Shown in pieces: positions 50,615 to 61,267 of a stretch of DNA of 64,000 nucleotides. The position numbers and the translations under genes were made by a program. The stretch spans positions 1 through 64,000 of the forward strand of contig JADCGQ010000010.1 in NCBI GenBank assembly GCA_020248945.1, read 5' to 3'. The notes under the pieces were generated by a model. That model worked only from the letters and a program-made list of their open reading frames with translations, made no database searches and was not told where the DNA came from. Position 1 is the first letter of the stretch; every line of letters starts with the position of its first letter. Source of the stretch: Rubrivivax sp. Lineage in GTDB: Bacteria; Pseudomonadota; Gammaproteobacteria; Burkholderiales; Burkholderiaceae_C.

Positions 50615-52120
50615 GTGGTGACGCCGGCGCGTTCGCGACCCGCAGGCGGCTTGCTGTCAGGCACGGCCTGGAACCTGGTCGGGCAGGCGCTGCCTTTGCT
50701 GGCCGCCGTCGCTGCCATCCCCTTCCTCGTGCGCCTGCTGGGGTTGGAGCGTTTCGGCTTCCTGGCGCTGGCCTGGGTGCTCATCGGCTATGCCAGCCTG
50801 CTCGACCTGGGCCTTTCGCGGGCGCTGGTGCGCACGGTGGCCGAGCGCCTGGCCCTGGGCGACGAGGACGGCGCTGCGGCCCGCGGCCGCGTCGGCCTGA
50901 GCCTGCTGCTGCTGCTGGGCATCGCGGTGGGCGGCGCGCTGGCCGCGGCGGCTCCCGCGCTGGTGCAGCAGTTGCTGCGCGTGGCACCGGCGCTGCAGCA
51001 GGAAGCCCTGTGGGCGATGTACGCGCTGGCCTTGTCGCTGCCTTTCGTGATGCTCACGGCCGGCTACAGCGGCCTGCTGCAGGCCCGCCAGGCCTTCAAG
51101 GCCCTGAACCTGGTGCGCCTGGTGTTCAGCCTGCTCAGCTATGCCGTGCCTCTGGCGCTGGCCTCCGCGGGGCAGGTGGCGCTGCCGGTGGTGGTGGGGG
51201 GCATCGTCGCGCTGCGCATGCTGTCCACGCTGGCCTTTGCCCGGGCCTGCCGGCGCGATCATGGCTTTCGGTGGTGGCCCTCGCGCCCGCCCCGCGAGCT
51301 GGTGCGCGAGCTGCTGGGCCTGGGGGGCTGGATCGGCGTGTCCAACCTGATCGGGCCACTGCTCACCTACCTCGACCGGCTGCTCATCGCCACCCTGGTG
51401 CCGCTGCGCGCCGTGGGCCTGTACGCGGCGCCGTACGACTTGGTGTCCCGTGCCATGGTCGTGCCGTACGCGGTGGCCAGCACCTTCTTCCCGAAGGTGG
51501 TGGGCCTGGCACCCGGCCAGGCGGCGGCCAGCCAGGCGCTGGCCGACAGCTGCCGCTGGCTCTACCTGACGATGTTCCCGCTGCTGCTGGCGATGATGGC
51601 GCTGGCCTACCCGGGCCTGCGCCTGTGGCTCGGCGAAGACGGCGGCGCCGAGGCGGCCGCCGTGTTGCAGTGGCTGGTGCTGGGGGTGTTCGCCAACACG
51701 CTGGCGCAAGGCCCGGCGCTGCTGGTGCAGGCGGCCGGCCGGCCGCGCGACATGGCGCTGCTGCACCTGGCCGAGTTGCTGCCCTTCCTGCTGCTGCTGG
51801 CCTGGCTGACCTCGCGCCATGGCATCGTGGGCGCCGCCATGGCCGCCACGCTGCGTTTCACGGTGGATGCGGTGGCCATGTTCGTGATCGCGCAGCGCAG
51901 CCTGAAGCTGGCGCCCTGGCCGTGGCGCCGGTTGTGGCTGCCTGGGCTGCTGACCCTGCTGCTGATGGCGCTGGCGGCGGCCTGCCGCTCGCTGGCGCAG
52001 GCGGCGGCCCTGTTGCTGCCCGGCCTGGCCGCCTGGACGTGGTGGGCCTGGCGCGTGCTGCTGCTGCCGCATGAACGCCAGCGGCCTCGGGCGCTGCGCT
52101 CTGCCGGCGCTGCGTCATGA
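50615..52120 (+). CDS. Polysaccharide flippase (Wzx/MATE-like)
   Basis: A membrane protein of about 501 residues from GTG 50615, preceded by a GGGG-type ribosome site seven bases upstream; other in-frame TTG/GTG starts are possible. About twelve to fourteen hydrophobic helices are visible. The start, SGTAWNLVGQALPLLAAVAA, and VRLLGLERFGFLALAWVLIG, are typical of Wzx proteins that move lipid-linked repeat units across the inner membrane. It has a long basic-poor C-terminus. The methyltransferase starts 22 bases later. Confidence 0.9.
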   Translation: MVTPARSRPAGGLLSGTAWNLVGQALPLLAAVAAIPFLVRLLGLERFGFLALAWVLIGYASLLDLGLSRALVRTVAERLALGDEDGAAARGRVGLSLLLLLGIAVGGALAAAAPALVQQLLRVAPALQQEALWAMYALALSLPFVMLTAGYSGLLQARQAFKALNLVRLVFSLLSYAVPLALASAGQVALPVVVGGIVALRMLSTLAFARACRRDHGFRWWPSRPPRELVRELLGLGGWIGVSNLIGPLLTYLDRLLIATLVPLRAVGLYAAPYDLVSRAMVVPYAVASTFFPKVVGLAPGQAAASQALADSCRWLYLTMFPLLLAMMALAYPGLRLWLGEDGGAEAAAVLQWLVLGVFANTLAQGPALLVQAAGRPRDMALLHLAELLPFLLLLAWLTSRHGIVGAAMAATLRFTVDAVAMFVIAQRSLKLAPWPWRRLWLPGLLTLLLMALAAACRSLAQAAALLLPGLAAWTWWAWRVLLLPHERQRPRALRSAGAAS

Positions 52121-52142
52121 TGTCGAGCCCGCACTGCCGACC

Positions 52143-52802
52143 ATGAGCGCCGACACCTACTTCGCCAACGAACGCCCCGAGGTGGCCGCGCTGCTGCCTG
52201 CGGGCGCCCGCCATGTGCTGGAGGTCGGCTGCGGCGAGGGCCGCTTCGCCGGCCATGTGCGAGGCCGCGCCAGCTACTGGGGTGTGGAGCCTTCGGCCGC
52301 GGCGGTGCAGGCCCGTGGGCGGATCGACACCGTGCTGCAGGGCACCTGGGACGAGGTCGAGGCGCAGATCCCGGCACGCCACTTCGACCTCGCCGTGTGC
52401 AACGACGTCATCGAGCACATGGCCGAGCCCGAGGCCTTCCTGGCTTCGCTGAAGACCAAGCTGGTGGCGGGCGCCATGGTGGTGGGCTCGGTACCCAACG
52501 TGCGCCATCTGCCGCATCTGGCCGAGATGCTCTGGGAGCAGGACTGGCGTTACCGCGAAGCCGGCATCCTGGACCGCACGCACCTGCGTTTCTTCACCCG
52601 CCGCAGCGTGGCCCGGCTCGCCAGCGACCAGGGCTTCGTGGTGGACCAGTTGATCGGGCTCAACGACATCGTGTCGCTGTCGCCCTGGCCCGGCAAGGCG
52701 CGTTGGTGGCTGACCCAGCGGGCGCTCGAGGCGCTGACCTGGCGATCGCAGCAGGACGCGCGCCACCTGCAGATCGGCTTTCGGCTGCGGCTGCCGGCCT
52801 GA
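52143..52802 (+). CDS. Class I SAM-dependent methyltransferase
   Basis: A 219-residue methyltransferase from [14 protein letters not shown]; an upstream ATG at 52071 would overlap the flippase by 50 bases. The SAM site is [15 protein letters not shown], and the catalytic half has [20 protein letters not shown] and [16 protein letters not shown], with [20 protein letters not shown] near the C-terminus. Members are common in O-antigen and exopolysaccharide clusters, methylating sugars or capping chains. The target here is unknown. Confidence 0.88.
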   Translation: MSADTYFANERPEVAALLPAGARHVLEVGCGEGRFAGHVRGRASYWGVEPSAAAVQARGRIDTVLQGTWDEVEAQIPARHFDLAVCNDVIEHMAEPEAFLASLKTKLVAGAMVVGSVPNVRHLPHLAEMLWEQDWRYREAGILDRTHLRFFTRRSVARLASDQGFVVDQLIGLNDIVSLSPWPGKARWWLTQRALEALTWRSQQDARHLQIGFRLRLPA

Positions 52803-52944
52803 GCCGCCTGCACGCAGGCCCGGCGCGCATGCAGATTGCCGCGCGTGGGGCCCGGGGTTTGTGGCCTGGCGTCATGCGGGGCCCCGACAATCCGGGTTTG
52901 GCCTGAGAGGCCACTCCCCTCAGTCACAGCAAAGCGCACACAAC

Positions 52945-54279
52945 ATGAAGGTCACCGTCGTCGGCACGGGTTATGTCGGTCTCGTCACAGGCGCCTGCCT
53001 GTCGGAGATGGGCAACCACGTCATGTGTCTCGATCTCGACGAGCGCAAGATCCGCATCCTCAACGAGGGCGGCATTCCGATCCACGAGCCGGGGCTCGAT
53101 GTGATCGTGAAGCGCAACGTCGCTGCCGGCCGGCTGCAGTTCACCACCGACGTGGCCGCGGCCGTGGCGCACGGCACCATCCAGTTCATCGGCGTCGGCA
53201 CGCCGCCCGATGAAGACGGCTCGGCCGACCTGCAGTACGTGCTGGCCGCCGCCACCAGCATCGGCCGCCTGATGACCGACTACAAGGTCATCGTCGACAA
53301 GAGCACGGTGCCCGTGGGCACGGCCGACAAGGTGCGTGCCGCGGTGAAGGCCGCGCTCGATGCCCGTGGCCTGGGCGACACCGGCTTTGCCGTGGTCTCG
53401 AACCCCGAGTTCCTGAAGGAAGGCGCGGCGGTGGAGGACTGCATGCGCCCCGACCGCATCGTCATCGGCGCCGACGACGAGCGCGCGGTGCTGCTGATGC
53501 GCTCGTTGTACACGCCCTTCATGCGCAACCACGACCGCATGCAGGTGATGGACCTGAAGAGCGCCGAGTTCACCAAGTACGCCGCCAACGCGATGCTGGC
53601 CACGCGCATCAGCTTCATGAACGAGCTCGCGCTGCTGGCCGAGCGCGTGGGCGCCGACATCGAGTCCGTCCGCAAGGGCATCGGCACCGATCCGCGCATC
53701 GGCACGCACTTCCTCTACCCCGGCACCGGTTACGGCGGCAGCTGCTTCCCGAAGGACGTGAAGGCGCTCATCCACACCGGCCGCGAGAACGGCATGGACC
53801 TCACCATCCTGCAGGCCGTGGAAGACGTGAACGAGCGCCAGAAGCAGGTGCTGGTGAACAAGATCGTGGCCCGCTTCGGCGAGGACCTGTCGGGCCGCAG
53901 CTTCGCGATGTGGGGCCTGGCCTTCAAGCCCAACACCGACGACATGCGCGAGGCCCCGAGCCGCGTCATCGCCGAGGCGCTCACGGCGCGCGGCGCCAGC
54001 ATCCGCGCCTACGACCCGGTGGCCATGCCCGAGGCGGCGCGCGTGATGGAAGACCTGCCCCGTGTGAGCTTCGTGTCGAACCAGGCCGAGGCGCTGCCCG
54101 GCGCCGATGCGCTGATCATCGTCACGGAGTGGAAAGAGTTCCGCAACCCGGACTTCGATGCCATCAAGGCGGCGCTGAAGCAGCCGCTCATCTTCGACGG
54201 CCGCAACCTCTACGACCCAAAGTTGATGGCCATGCTCGGCATGGACTACCAGGCCATCGGCCGCGCCGCCAGCGCCTGA
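52945..54279 (+). CDS. ugd: UDP-glucose 6-dehydrogenase Ugd
   Basis: NAD-dependent oxidation of UDP-glucose to UDP-glucuronate, 444 residues. The Rossmann motif is [19 protein letters not shown]; the catalytic Cys is in [32 protein letters not shown] and [19 protein letters not shown] are also hallmarks. The ATG 52945 follows a 142-base spacer which contains a small hairpin (GCCTGC-AC-GCAGGC, 52806-52819) and the presumed promoter. It converges on the next gene with a 20-base gap. Confidence 0.97.
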   Translation: MKVTVVGTGYVGLVTGACLSEMGNHVMCLDLDERKIRILNEGGIPIHEPGLDVIVKRNVAAGRLQFTTDVAAAVAHGTIQFIGVGTPPDEDGSADLQYVLAAATSIGRLMTDYKVIVDKSTVPVGTADKVRAAVKAALDARGLGDTGFAVVSNPEFLKEGAAVEDCMRPDRIVIGADDERAVLLMRSLYTPFMRNHDRMQVMDLKSAEFTKYAANAMLATRISFMNELALLAERVGADIESVRKGIGTDPRIGTHFLYPGTGYGGSCFPKDVKALIHTGRENGMDLTILQAVEDVNERQKQVLVNKIVARFGEDLSGRSFAMWGLAFKPNTDDMREAPSRVIAEALTARGASIRAYDPVAMPEAARVMEDLPRVSFVSNQAEALPGADALIIVTEWKEFRNPDFDAIKAALKQPLIFDGRNLYDPKLMAMLGMDYQAIGRAASA

Positions 54280-54299
54280 GGGCGCTGGCGGCGCCGGGC

Positions 54300-55289
54300 T
54301 CACAGCACGATGATGTCGACCTCGTGCTGCATCTTCATCGGCATGCGGAAGATCTCGCGCAGCAGCCGGCTCGGCGGCAGGTCGAGGTTCACGTCGCGGG
54401 GCGGGATGGGCTGCTGGAACCAGCGCTGGTACAGCTGCTCGACCTGGCCGGCGCGGAACAGTGCCGCCACCTCGGCGTCGACCGCACGCTCGAACACCGG
54501 GTCGTTCTTGCGGTGCATCAGCGCCAGCGGCTCGATCGTGTGGCGCTTGTCGAGCAGCAGGTAGCGTGAAGGGTCCTTGGCTTGCGCGCGGTAGGCCGCG
54601 AGCAGCACGTCGTCGGTGATCCAGGCGTCGGCCCGGTTCGACTCCAGCGCGGCAAAGGCCTCGGCGTTGTCTTTCACGATCAAGGGCTCCAGGCCATACA
54701 GGGCCTCGTTGGCACGGCGCAGGATCTTCTCGCCCGTGGTGCCGCTGGCGACGACGATGCGGCGGCCCCGCAGCTCGCGCAGCAACGCGCCCGTGCGCTT
54801 GGCGCCGGCAACGTCGGCCCGCACCAGCACGCCGGCGCCGGCGATGAACGTGGGCGTCGTGAAGCTCACGCTCTTGCGGCGTTCGGCGTTGGCGGTGGTG
54901 TTGCCGCACTCCAGGTCGACACGCCCGCTGATCACGGCCGGCAGCCGCTCGGCCGTCTGCAATTGCACGAACCGCACCTGCAGGGTGGGCAGATCGAGCC
55001 GTCTGCGCAGGCCCTCCACCAGGCGCAGGCAGAGGTCGATCGCGTAACCGTGCGGGCGGCCGTCGACGACGAAGGAAAACGGCAGCGCCGCTTCGCGGTG
55101 GCCGATCAGGATGGTGCCGCGGCGCTTGAGCGTGTTGACCGTGGGCTCCGTCGCCACGGCCGGTGCCGACGCTGCGGCCGCCACCGCGTCGGGCGCCGGG
55201 TTCTGCGCCTGTGCCTGTGTCGTGTGCAGCAGAGCCACCATGGTGCCCAGGGCAAAGGCCAGCCAGCGCAGGCCTGGCGCGCCGCGCAT
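54300..55289 (-). CDS. Periplasmic amino-acid-type solute-binding protein
   Basis: A 329-residue SBP_bac_3 protein starting MRGAPGLRWLAF with a Sec signal ending near AQAQ. Family blocks are TLKRRGTILIGHREAALPFS, HGYAIDLCLRLVEGL, ISGRVDLECGNTTANAERRK and VVASGTTGEKILRRANEALY. This looks like aspartate/glutamate-type binding proteins, but no permease or ATPase is nearby. A GTG start at 55301 would overlap the rfbC stop (GTGA). It is the last gene of the minus-strand sugar set. Confidence 0.88.
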   Translation of the reverse strand: MRGAPGLRWLAFALGTMVALLHTTQAQAQNPAPDAVAAAASAPAVATEPTVNTLKRRGTILIGHREAALPFSFVVDGRPHGYAIDLCLRLVEGLRRRLDLPTLQVRFVQLQTAERLPAVISGRVDLECGNTTANAERRKSVSFTTPTFIAGAGVLVRADVAGAKRTGALLRELRGRRIVVASGTTGEKILRRANEALYGLEPLIVKDNAEAFAALESNRADAWITDDVLLAAYRAQAKDPSRYLLLDKRHTIEPLALMHRKNDPVFERAVDAEVAALFRAGQVEQLYQRWFQQPIPPRDVNLDLPPSRLLREIFRMPMKMQHEVDIIVL

Positions 55290-55297
55290 TGGGCCGT

Positions 55298-55864
55298 TCA
55301 CTGGAAGACCCTCGCGTGGGCCAGGAGCGGCGCCGCGGCATCCTTCGGCGCCAGCCGAGGCGCCACGCCGGTGTCGGGCCAGGCGATGGCGAGCTGCGGG
55401 TCGTCCCAGCGGATGGCGCCCTCGCAGTCCTTGGCGTAGGTGTCGGTGGTCTTGTAGAGGAAGTGCGTGTCGTCCTCCAGCGCCACGAAGCCGTGCGCGA
55501 AGCCTTCCGGAATCCACAGCTGGCGCCGGTTCTCGGTGTTCAGCTCCAGGCCCAACCACTGGCCGAAGTGCGGCGAGCCCTCGCGGATGTCGACGGCCAC
55601 GTCCCAGGCCCGGCCCTTGACCACGCGCACCAGCTTGCCCTGCGCGTGTGGCGGCAGCTGGTAGTGCAGGCCGCGCAGCACGCCGCGCTGGCTGCATGAA
55701 TGGTTGTCCTGCACGAAGCGGCGCGGCAGCGGCTCGCCTGCGGCCTCGAGGGCGGCCAGCCACTTGGGCTCGGTGAAGCTCTCCATGAACCAGCCGCGGT
55801 CGTCGCCGAAGGCGGTGGGCTCGACGATCAGCACGCCGGGCAGCGGCGTCTTGCTCAGCTTCAT
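55298..55864 (-). CDS. rfbC: dTDP-4-dehydrorhamnose 3,5-epimerase RfbC/RmlC
   Basis: Third enzyme of dTDP-L-rhamnose synthesis, a cupin-type epimerase of 188 residues from MKLSKTPLPG. Signatures are DDRGWFMESF, QDNHSCSQRGVLRGLHYQLP with the catalytic His, and WIPEGFAHGFVALEDDTHFL. The longer frame upstream lies in rfbA and is not used. It is separated from rfbA by two bases. Confidence 0.96.
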   Translation of the reverse strand: MKLSKTPLPGVLIVEPTAFGDDRGWFMESFTEPKWLAALEAAGEPLPRRFVQDNHSCSQRGVLRGLHYQLPPHAQGKLVRVVKGRAWDVAVDIREGSPHFGQWLGLELNTENRRQLWIPEGFAHGFVALEDDTHFLYKTTDTYAKDCEGAIRWDDPQLAIAWPDTGVAPRLAPKDAAAPLLAHARVFQ

Positions 55865-55866
55865 GG

Positions 55867-56760
55867 TCAGAACACCTTCTCGTTCAGGATCTGCATCAGG
55901 TACTGCCCGTAGCCGTTCTTGCGCAGCGGCTGTGCCAGTGCTTCCAACTGCGCGGCCGTGATCCAGCCGCTGCGGAAGGCGATCTCCTCCGGGCACGCCA
56001 CCTTCAGGCCCTGGCGCTTTTCGAGCGTGGCGATGAACTGTCCGGCCTCGAGCAGGCTGTCGTGCGTGCCGGTGTCGAGCCAGGCGTAGCCGCGGCCCAT
56101 GATCTCGACCTCGAGCTGTGCCTGCCGCAGGTATTGAGCGTTCACCTCGGTGATCTCGAGCTCGCCTCGCGCGCTGGGCTTGATCGACGCGGCGATGTCG
56201 CACACCTGCTCGTCGTAGAAGTACAGGCCCGTGACGGCGTAGTTGCTCTTGGGTTGGGTCGGCTTTTCTTCGATGCTGAGGGCGCGGCGCTGGGCGTCGA
56301 ACTCGACGACGCCGTAGCGCTCGGGGTCGTGCACGTGGTACGCGAACACGGTGGCGCCGGTGTCGCGGCCGTCGGCGCGCGCCAGCTGCGCCGCGAGGTC
56401 GTGGCCGTAGAAGATGTTGTCGCCCAGCACCAGCGCGCTCGGCGCGCCACCGACGAAGTCACGCCCCAGGGTGAAGGCCTGTGCCAGGCCGTCGGGGCTG
56501 GGCTGCACGCAGTACTGCAGGTTCATGCCCCACTGGCTGCCGTTGCCGAGCAGCGACTGGAAGCGCGGCGTGTCTTGCGGGGTGCTGATGATCAGCACCT
56601 CGCGCATGCCGGACAGCATGAGCGTGCTCAGCGGGTAATAGACCATCGGCTTATCGTACACCGGCAGCAGTTGCTTGCTCACCGCCAGCGTGGCCGGGTG
56701 CAGCCGGGTGCCGGAGCCGCCCGCGAGGATGATGCCCTTGCGGGTTCTTGCTTGTGTCAT
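55867..56760 (-). CDS. rfbA: Glucose-1-phosphate thymidylyltransferase RfbA/RmlA
   Basis: First enzyme of dTDP-rhamnose synthesis, 297 residues. The nucleotide-binding site is [20 protein letters not shown] with [17 protein letters not shown]. Other blocks are [33 protein letters not shown] and [20 protein letters not shown]. It starts 21 bases after rfbD. Confidence 0.97.
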   Translation of the reverse strand: MTQARTRKGIILAGGSGTRLHPATLAVSKQLLPVYDKPMVYYPLSTLMLSGMREVLIISTPQDTPRFQSLLGNGSQWGMNLQYCVQPSPDGLAQAFTLGRDFVGGAPSALVLGDNIFYGHDLAAQLARADGRDTGATVFAYHVHDPERYGVVEFDAQRRALSIEEKPTQPKSNYAVTGLYFYDEQVCDIAASIKPSARGELEITEVNAQYLRQAQLEVEIMGRGYAWLDTGTHDSLLEAGQFIATLEKRQGLKVACPEEIAFRSGWITAAQLEALAQPLRKNGYGQYLMQILNEKVF

Positions 56761-56781
56761 GGTGTCCTCCTGGAGGCCGGG

Positions 56782-57678
56782 TCAGCCCAGCACTTCGCTC
56801 AGCATGCGCTCAACGCCGCGTTGCCAAGGAGGCATCACGAGCCCGAAGGTGCGCTGCAGTTTGGTCGTGGCCAGGCGCGAATTCAGCGGCCGCGTGGCCG
56901 GCGTCGGGTAGGCGCTGGTGGGGATGGCATGGATGCGGTCGGCCGCCACCTTGACGGCATGGCCGCGCGCGCGGGCCCGTTCGATGACGTGCGTGGCGTA
57001 GCCGTGCCAGTTGGTTTCGCCACCGGCCACGCAGTGGTAGGTGCCCGACAGCGCCACGTGGTCGAAGAGGCGCGGCAGCAGCTGCGCCGTCACGTCGGCC
57101 AGCAGGTCGGCGCCGGTGGGCGCGCCCACCTGGTCGGCGATGACCTTGAGCTCCTCGCGCTCGGCCGCCAGCTTCAGCATCGTGCGCGCGAAGTTGCCGC
57201 CGCGCGCGGCATAGACCCAGCTGGTGCGCAGGATGGCGTGGTGGCAGCCGCTGGCGCGGATCAGTTCCTCGCCCTCGAGCTTGGTGCGGCCGTACACGCT
57301 GAGCGGGCCGGTGGCAGCGTCTTCGTCGCGGGCGTGCGAGCCGCTGCCGTCGAACACGTAGTCGGTGCTGTAGTGCACGAGGCAGATGCCGTGCCGCTTG
57401 GCCTCGCGGGCCAGCACGCCGGGCGCGGTGGCGTTGAGCGCGCGCGCCAGATCGGGCTCGGACTCGGCCTTGTCGACCGCCGTGTGTGCGGCCGCATTGA
57501 CGATGACCTCGGGCGCCACGCGCGCCACCAGCGCCGCCAGCGACTCGGGCTGGCTGAAGTCGGCCTTCAGCTCGCCGGCGCTGTCGAAGTCGCAGGCCAC
57601 CAACTCGCCCAGCAGCGATAGCGAGCGCTGCAGCTCCCAACCCACTTGTCCGTTCTTGCCCAGCAGAAGGATCTTCAT
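56782..57678 (-). CDS. rfbD: dTDP-4-dehydrorhamnose reductase RfbD/RmlD
   Basis: Last enzyme of dTDP-L-rhamnose synthesis, an NAD(P)H-dependent SDR of 298 residues from MKILLLGKNGQVGWEL. The GxxGxxG-type site is LLGKNGQVGWEL; the active site has YSTDYVFDGSGSH and VYGRTKLEGEELI (Tyr and Lys). QVGAPTGADLLADV is typical. It starts 17 bases after rfbB. Confidence 0.96.
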   Translation of the reverse strand: MKILLLGKNGQVGWELQRSLSLLGELVACDFDSAGELKADFSQPESLAALVARVAPEVIVNAAAHTAVDKAESEPDLARALNATAPGVLAREAKRHGICLVHYSTDYVFDGSGSHARDEDAATGPLSVYGRTKLEGEELIRASGCHHAILRTSWVYAARGGNFARTMLKLAAEREELKVIADQVGAPTGADLLADVTAQLLPRLFDHVALSGTYHCVAGGETNWHGYATHVIERARARGHAVKVAADRIHAIPTSAYPTPATRPLNSRLATTKLQRTFGLVMPPWQRGVERMLSEVLG

Positions 57679-57695
57679 GGCCAGGTCCTTTCGGT

Positions 57696-58769
57696 TCAAC
57701 GGGTCGCGTCGTTCTTGCCGTACTGGGCCGCCACCCAGTCGCGGTAGCTCCCACTCTGCACGTGGGCCACCCAGTCGGTGTGGTCGAGGTACCACTGCAC
57801 CGTCTTGCGGATGCCGGTCTCGAAGGTCTCGGCCGGGCGCCAGCCGAGTTCGCGCTCGATCTTGCGTGCGTCAATGGCGTAGCGGCGGTCGTGGCCAGGG
57901 CGGTCCTTCACGTAGGTGACCAGGCGCTCATAAGGCCCTTCGGCCGAAGGCCGCAGTTCGTCGAGCAGCGCGCACACGGTCTTCACGATCTCGATGTTGG
58001 GCTTTTCGTTCCAGCCGCCGACGTTGTACGTCTCGCCCAGCCGGCCGCCGGCCAGCACCGCGCGGATGGCGCTGCAGTGGTCCTTCACATAGAGCCAGTC
58101 GCGGATCTGCATGCCGTCGCCGTACACCGGCAGCGGCTTGGCCGCCAACGCGTTGACGATCATCAGCGGGATCAGCTTCTCCGGGAAGTGATAGGGCCCG
58201 TAGTTGTTGCTGCAGTTGGTGGTGAGCACCGGCAGCCCGTAGGTGTGGTGCCAGGCGCGCACCAGGTGGTCGCTGGCGGCCTTGCTGGCGCTGTAGGGGC
58301 TGTTGGGCTCGAAGGGGTGGGTCTCGGTGAAGGCGGCGTCGCCCGGGCCCAGGCTGCCGTAGACCTCGTCGGTGCTGACGTGCAGGAAGCGGAACGCCAC
58401 CTTCTCATCGGCAGGCAAGGCCCCCCAGTGGGCACGCGTGGCCTCCAGCAGCGTGAACGTGCCCTCGACGTTGGTCTTGATGAAGGCGCCCGGGCCGTGG
58501 ATGCTGCGGTCGACGTGGCTTTCCGCCGCGAAATGAACCAGCGCGCGCGGGCGGTGCTCGGCCAGCAGGCGGTCGAGCAGCGTGCGATCGCCGATGTCGC
58601 CACGCACGAACAGGTGCCGCGCATCGCCGTCGAGCGAGGCCAGGTTCTCGCGGTTGCCGGCGTAGGTGAGGGCGTCGAGGTTGATCACCGGCTCGTCGCA
58701 TTGCGCGAGCCAGTCGAGCACGAAGTTGCTGCCGATGAAGCCGGCGCCTCCAGTGACGAGCACGGTCAT
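57696..58769 (-). CDS. rfbB: dTDP-glucose 4,6-dehydratase RfbB/RmlB
   Basis: Second step of dTDP-rhamnose synthesis, NAD-dependent, 357 residues. [17 protein letters not shown] is the nucleotide site; [10 protein letters not shown] and [16 protein letters not shown] hold the catalytic Thr/Asp/Glu and Tyr-x3-Lys (YSASK). [20 protein letters not shown] is typical. It starts one base after the manC stop. Confidence 0.97.
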   Translation of the reverse strand: MTVLVTGGAGFIGSNFVLDWLAQCDEPVINLDALTYAGNRENLASLDGDARHLFVRGDIGDRTLLDRLLAEHRPRALVHFAAESHVDRSIHGPGAFIKTNVEGTFTLLEATRAHWGALPADEKVAFRFLHVSTDEVYGSLGPGDAAFTETHPFEPNSPYSASKAASDHLVRAWHHTYGLPVLTTNCSNNYGPYHFPEKLIPLMIVNALAAKPLPVYGDGMQIRDWLYVKDHCSAIRAVLAGGRLGETYNVGGWNEKPNIEIVKTVCALLDELRPSAEGPYERLVTYVKDRPGHDRRYAIDARKIERELGWRPAETFETGIRKTVQWYLDHTDWVAHVQSGSYRDWVAAQYGKNDATR

Positions 58770-58770
58770 G

Positions 58771-60222
58771 TCAGGATCTCCCGTAGGTGTCTTCGAAGCG
58801 CACGATGTCGTCTTCGCCCAGGTAGCTGCCGGACTGCACCTCGATCAGCTCCAGCGGCACCTTGCCCGGGTTGCGCAGGCGGTGCTTCTCGCCGAGCGGG
58901 ATGTAGGTGCTCTGGTTCTCGGCCAGCAGGATGACCTTTTCGCCCACCGTCACCTCGGCGGTGCCGGTGACGACGATCCAGTGCTCGGCGCGGTGGTGGT
59001 GCATCTGCAGGCTCAAGCTGGCGCCCGGCTTGACCATGATGCGCTTGACCTGGTCGCGCGGGCCCTGGTCGATGCTGTCGTACCAGCCCCAGGGCCGGTG
59101 CACCTTGCGGTGCAGCGCCTGCTCGCCGCGCTGCTCTTTCCCGAGGTGGTTGACGATGGCCTTGACGTCCTGGCTGCGATCGCGCCGCGTCACCAGTACC
59201 GCATCGGGCGTTTCCACCACGATGACGTCGTCCAGGCCGATCAGGCTGACCAGCCGGCTCGTGGCCTGCACCAGCGTGTTGCGGCAGTCGTGCACGATGG
59301 CGTCGCCCACCTGCGCGTTGCCGGCAGCGTCCTTCGGAGCCACCTGCCACACGGCCTCCCAGGCGCCGAGGTCGTTCCAGCCGGCGGCCAGCGGCTCCAT
59401 GCGGATGTCGAGCACGCCGGGGCACTTCTCCATCACCGCGTAGTCGACTGATTCCGACGGCACGGCCGCGAAGGCCGTCTTGTCGGGCCGCACGAAGACG
59501 CCGTCGTTGCGGCGCGGCGCGAAGGCGGCGCGGCAGGCGCCCGCGATGTCGGGCCGGAAGCGCTCCAGCGCCGCCATCCACACCGAGGCCTTGAGCACGA
59601 ACATGCCGGCGTTCCAGAAGTAGCCGCCCTGGGCGAGGTACTTCTGTGCCGTGGCCAGATCGGGCTTCTCGACGAACTGGGCCACCTTGGGGCCGTCGGC
59701 GCGGATGTAGCCGTAGCCGGTTTCGGGGCGGTCGGGGCTGATGCCCAGGATGACGATGGCGCCTTCGGCTGCCGCCTCCACCGCGCGCCGCAGCGAGGCC
59801 GTGAACGCGGCCTCGTCGGTGACGGTCTGGTCGGCCGGGGTCACCACCAGCACGGGGTCGACACCGGACTCCAGCGCCTGCAGTGCCGCCAGCGTGAGGG
59901 CCGGCGCGGTGTTGCGGCCCACGGGCTCCAGCAGCACGGCGCCGGGCTCGACCTGCATGTCGCGCAACTGGTCGAGCACCATGAAGCGGTGCTCTTCATT
60001 GCCGACGATGGCCGGCTGCGCCACGGCGATGGCCTTGCCGCCGCCGTCCCGCCCCAGCCCCATCAGCCGCCCTACGGCCTGCTGGAACGGGCTCTGCGTG
60101 CCACCGCCCAGCACCAGGAACTGCTTCGGGAAGCCGCTGCGCGACAGCGGCCACAGGCGCGTGCCCGAGCCGCCGGCCATCACCACCGGCCACACCGTTG
60201 TTGTCGTCTCGCTCTTGCTCAT
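58771..60222 (-). CDS. manC: Mannose-1-phosphate guanylyltransferase/mannose-6-phosphate isomerase (ManC/CpsB)
   Basis: Bifunctional enzyme for GDP-mannose synthesis, 483 residues from [10 protein letters not shown]. The N-terminal nucleotidyltransferase has [20 protein letters not shown] with KQFL and [11 protein letters not shown]; the C-terminal cupin isomerase has [14 protein letters not shown] and [20 protein letters not shown]. Both domains look intact. A phosphomannomutase, needed between the two activities, is not in the window. The ATG overlaps the galE stop (ATGA). Confidence 0.96.
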   Translation of the reverse strand: MSKSETTTTVWPVVMAGGSGTRLWPLSRSGFPKQFLVLGGGTQSPFQQAVGRLMGLGRDGGGKAIAVAQPAIVGNEEHRFMVLDQLRDMQVEPGAVLLEPVGRNTAPALTLAALQALESGVDPVLVVTPADQTVTDEAAFTASLRRAVEAAAEGAIVILGISPDRPETGYGYIRADGPKVAQFVEKPDLATAQKYLAQGGYFWNAGMFVLKASVWMAALERFRPDIAGACRAAFAPRRNDGVFVRPDKTAFAAVPSESVDYAVMEKCPGVLDIRMEPLAAGWNDLGAWEAVWQVAPKDAAGNAQVGDAIVHDCRNTLVQATSRLVSLIGLDDVIVVETPDAVLVTRRDRSQDVKAIVNHLGKEQRGEQALHRKVHRPWGWYDSIDQGPRDQVKRIMVKPGASLSLQMHHHRAEHWIVVTGTAEVTVGEKVILLAENQSTYIPLGEKHRLRNPGKVPLELIEVQSGSYLGEDDIVRFEDTYGRS

Positions 60223-61235
60223 GCGTCGAATCCGTTCGGGTTGTTCGATTGCCAGCGCCAGGCATCGCTGCACATGGTCGCCAGATCCCGCGTCGCGCGC
60301 CATCCCAGCAGCTGCTGCGCCCGCGACGGATCGGCCCAGCAGGCGGCCACGTCGCCGGGGCGGCGGGGCCGGATCTCGTAGGGTATCGCTCGCCCGCTGG
60401 CGGCGGCGAAGGCGGCCACCACCTCCAGCACGCTGTAGCCGCGGCCCGTGCCCAGGTTGACGGTGAACGAGCCCGGCTGATCGAGCAGGCGTTGCATCGC
60501 CGCGACGTGCCCCTCGGCCAGGTCGACGACGTGGATGTAGTCGCGCACGCCGGTGCCGTCGGGTGTGTCGTAGTCCTTGCCCCAGACCGAGAGCTTGTCG
60601 CGCCGGCCCACGGCCACCTGGCTGACGTAGGGCATCAGGTTGTTGGGCGTGCCGCGCGGGTCTTCGCCGATGCGGCCGCTGGGGTGGGCGCCGACCGGGT
60701 TGAAGTAGCGCAGCAGCGCCGTCTGCCAGCCGGCATCGGCCGCGCCGAGGTCGGCCAGGATCTGCTCGCCCATCAGCTTGGTGCGGCCATAGGGGTTGGT
60801 GGCGTCGATGCGGGCCGACTCATCCAGTGGCAGTCGCTCCGGCTGCCCGTAGACCGTGGCGCTGGAGCTGAAGACGAATCGCCCGATGCGCCGCGCCTGC
60901 AGGGCCTCGCACACCGTGACGAGGCCGCCGATGTTGTTGCGGTAGTAGGCCAGCGGCATCGCCGCCGATTCACCCACCGCCTTGAGCGCCGCGAAGTGCA
61001 CGGTGGCGTCGATGCGGTGGCGGTCGAGCACGGCCGCCATCGCGGCGGCATCGCCGACGTCGGCCCGCTCGAACACCGGCGTGCGGCCGCCGAGCTCGGC
61101 CAGCCGCTGCAGCACGACGGGCGAGCTGTTGCGGAAGTCGTCGACACCGACGACATCGAAGCCGGCCTGCCACAGCGCCAGCCAGGTGTGCGAGGCGATG
61201 TAGCCGGTGGCGCCGGTGAGCAGGATGGTGGCCAT
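60219..61235 (-). CDS. galE: UDP-glucose 4-epimerase GalE
   Basis: NAD-dependent interconversion of UDP-glucose and UDP-galactose, 338 residues from MATILLTGATGYIASHT. The usual GxxGxxG is GATGYIAS, with Ala at the last Gly position. Active-site blocks are FVFSSSATVYGQPERLPLDE and NPYGRTKLMGEQIL. VGAHPSGRIGEDPRGTPNNL and GTGVRDYIHVVDLAEGHVAA confirm GalE. An upstream frame extension is unconserved. epsL lies 32 bases upstream. Confidence 0.94.
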   Translation of the reverse strand: MATILLTGATGYIASHTWLALWQAGFDVVGVDDFRNSSPVVLQRLAELGGRTPVFERADVGDAAAMAAVLDRHRIDATVHFAALKAVGESAAMPLAYYRNNIGGLVTVCEALQARRIGRFVFSSSATVYGQPERLPLDESARIDATNPYGRTKLMGEQILADLGAADAGWQTALLRYFNPVGAHPSGRIGEDPRGTPNNLMPYVSQVAVGRRDKLSVWGKDYDTPDGTGVRDYIHVVDLAEGHVAAMQRLLDQPGSFTVNLGTGRGYSVLEVVAAFAAASGRAIPYEIRPRRPGDVAACWADPSRAQQLLGWRATRDLATMCSDAWRWQSNNPNGFDA

Positions 61236-61267
61236 GGGGTCCTCGCGGTTGTGGGCGCTGCGGGTGT

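Noticed and set aside
52071-52142. N-terminal extension of the methyltransferase from ATG 52071
   Set aside because: It overlaps the flippase by 50 bases, and similarity to methyltransferases starts after MSADTYF.
54280-54299. Hairpin GGCGC-TGGCG-GCGCC between ugd and the binding protein as a terminator
   Set aside because: The stem has only five pairs and no T-tract; random occurrence is expected at this GC content.
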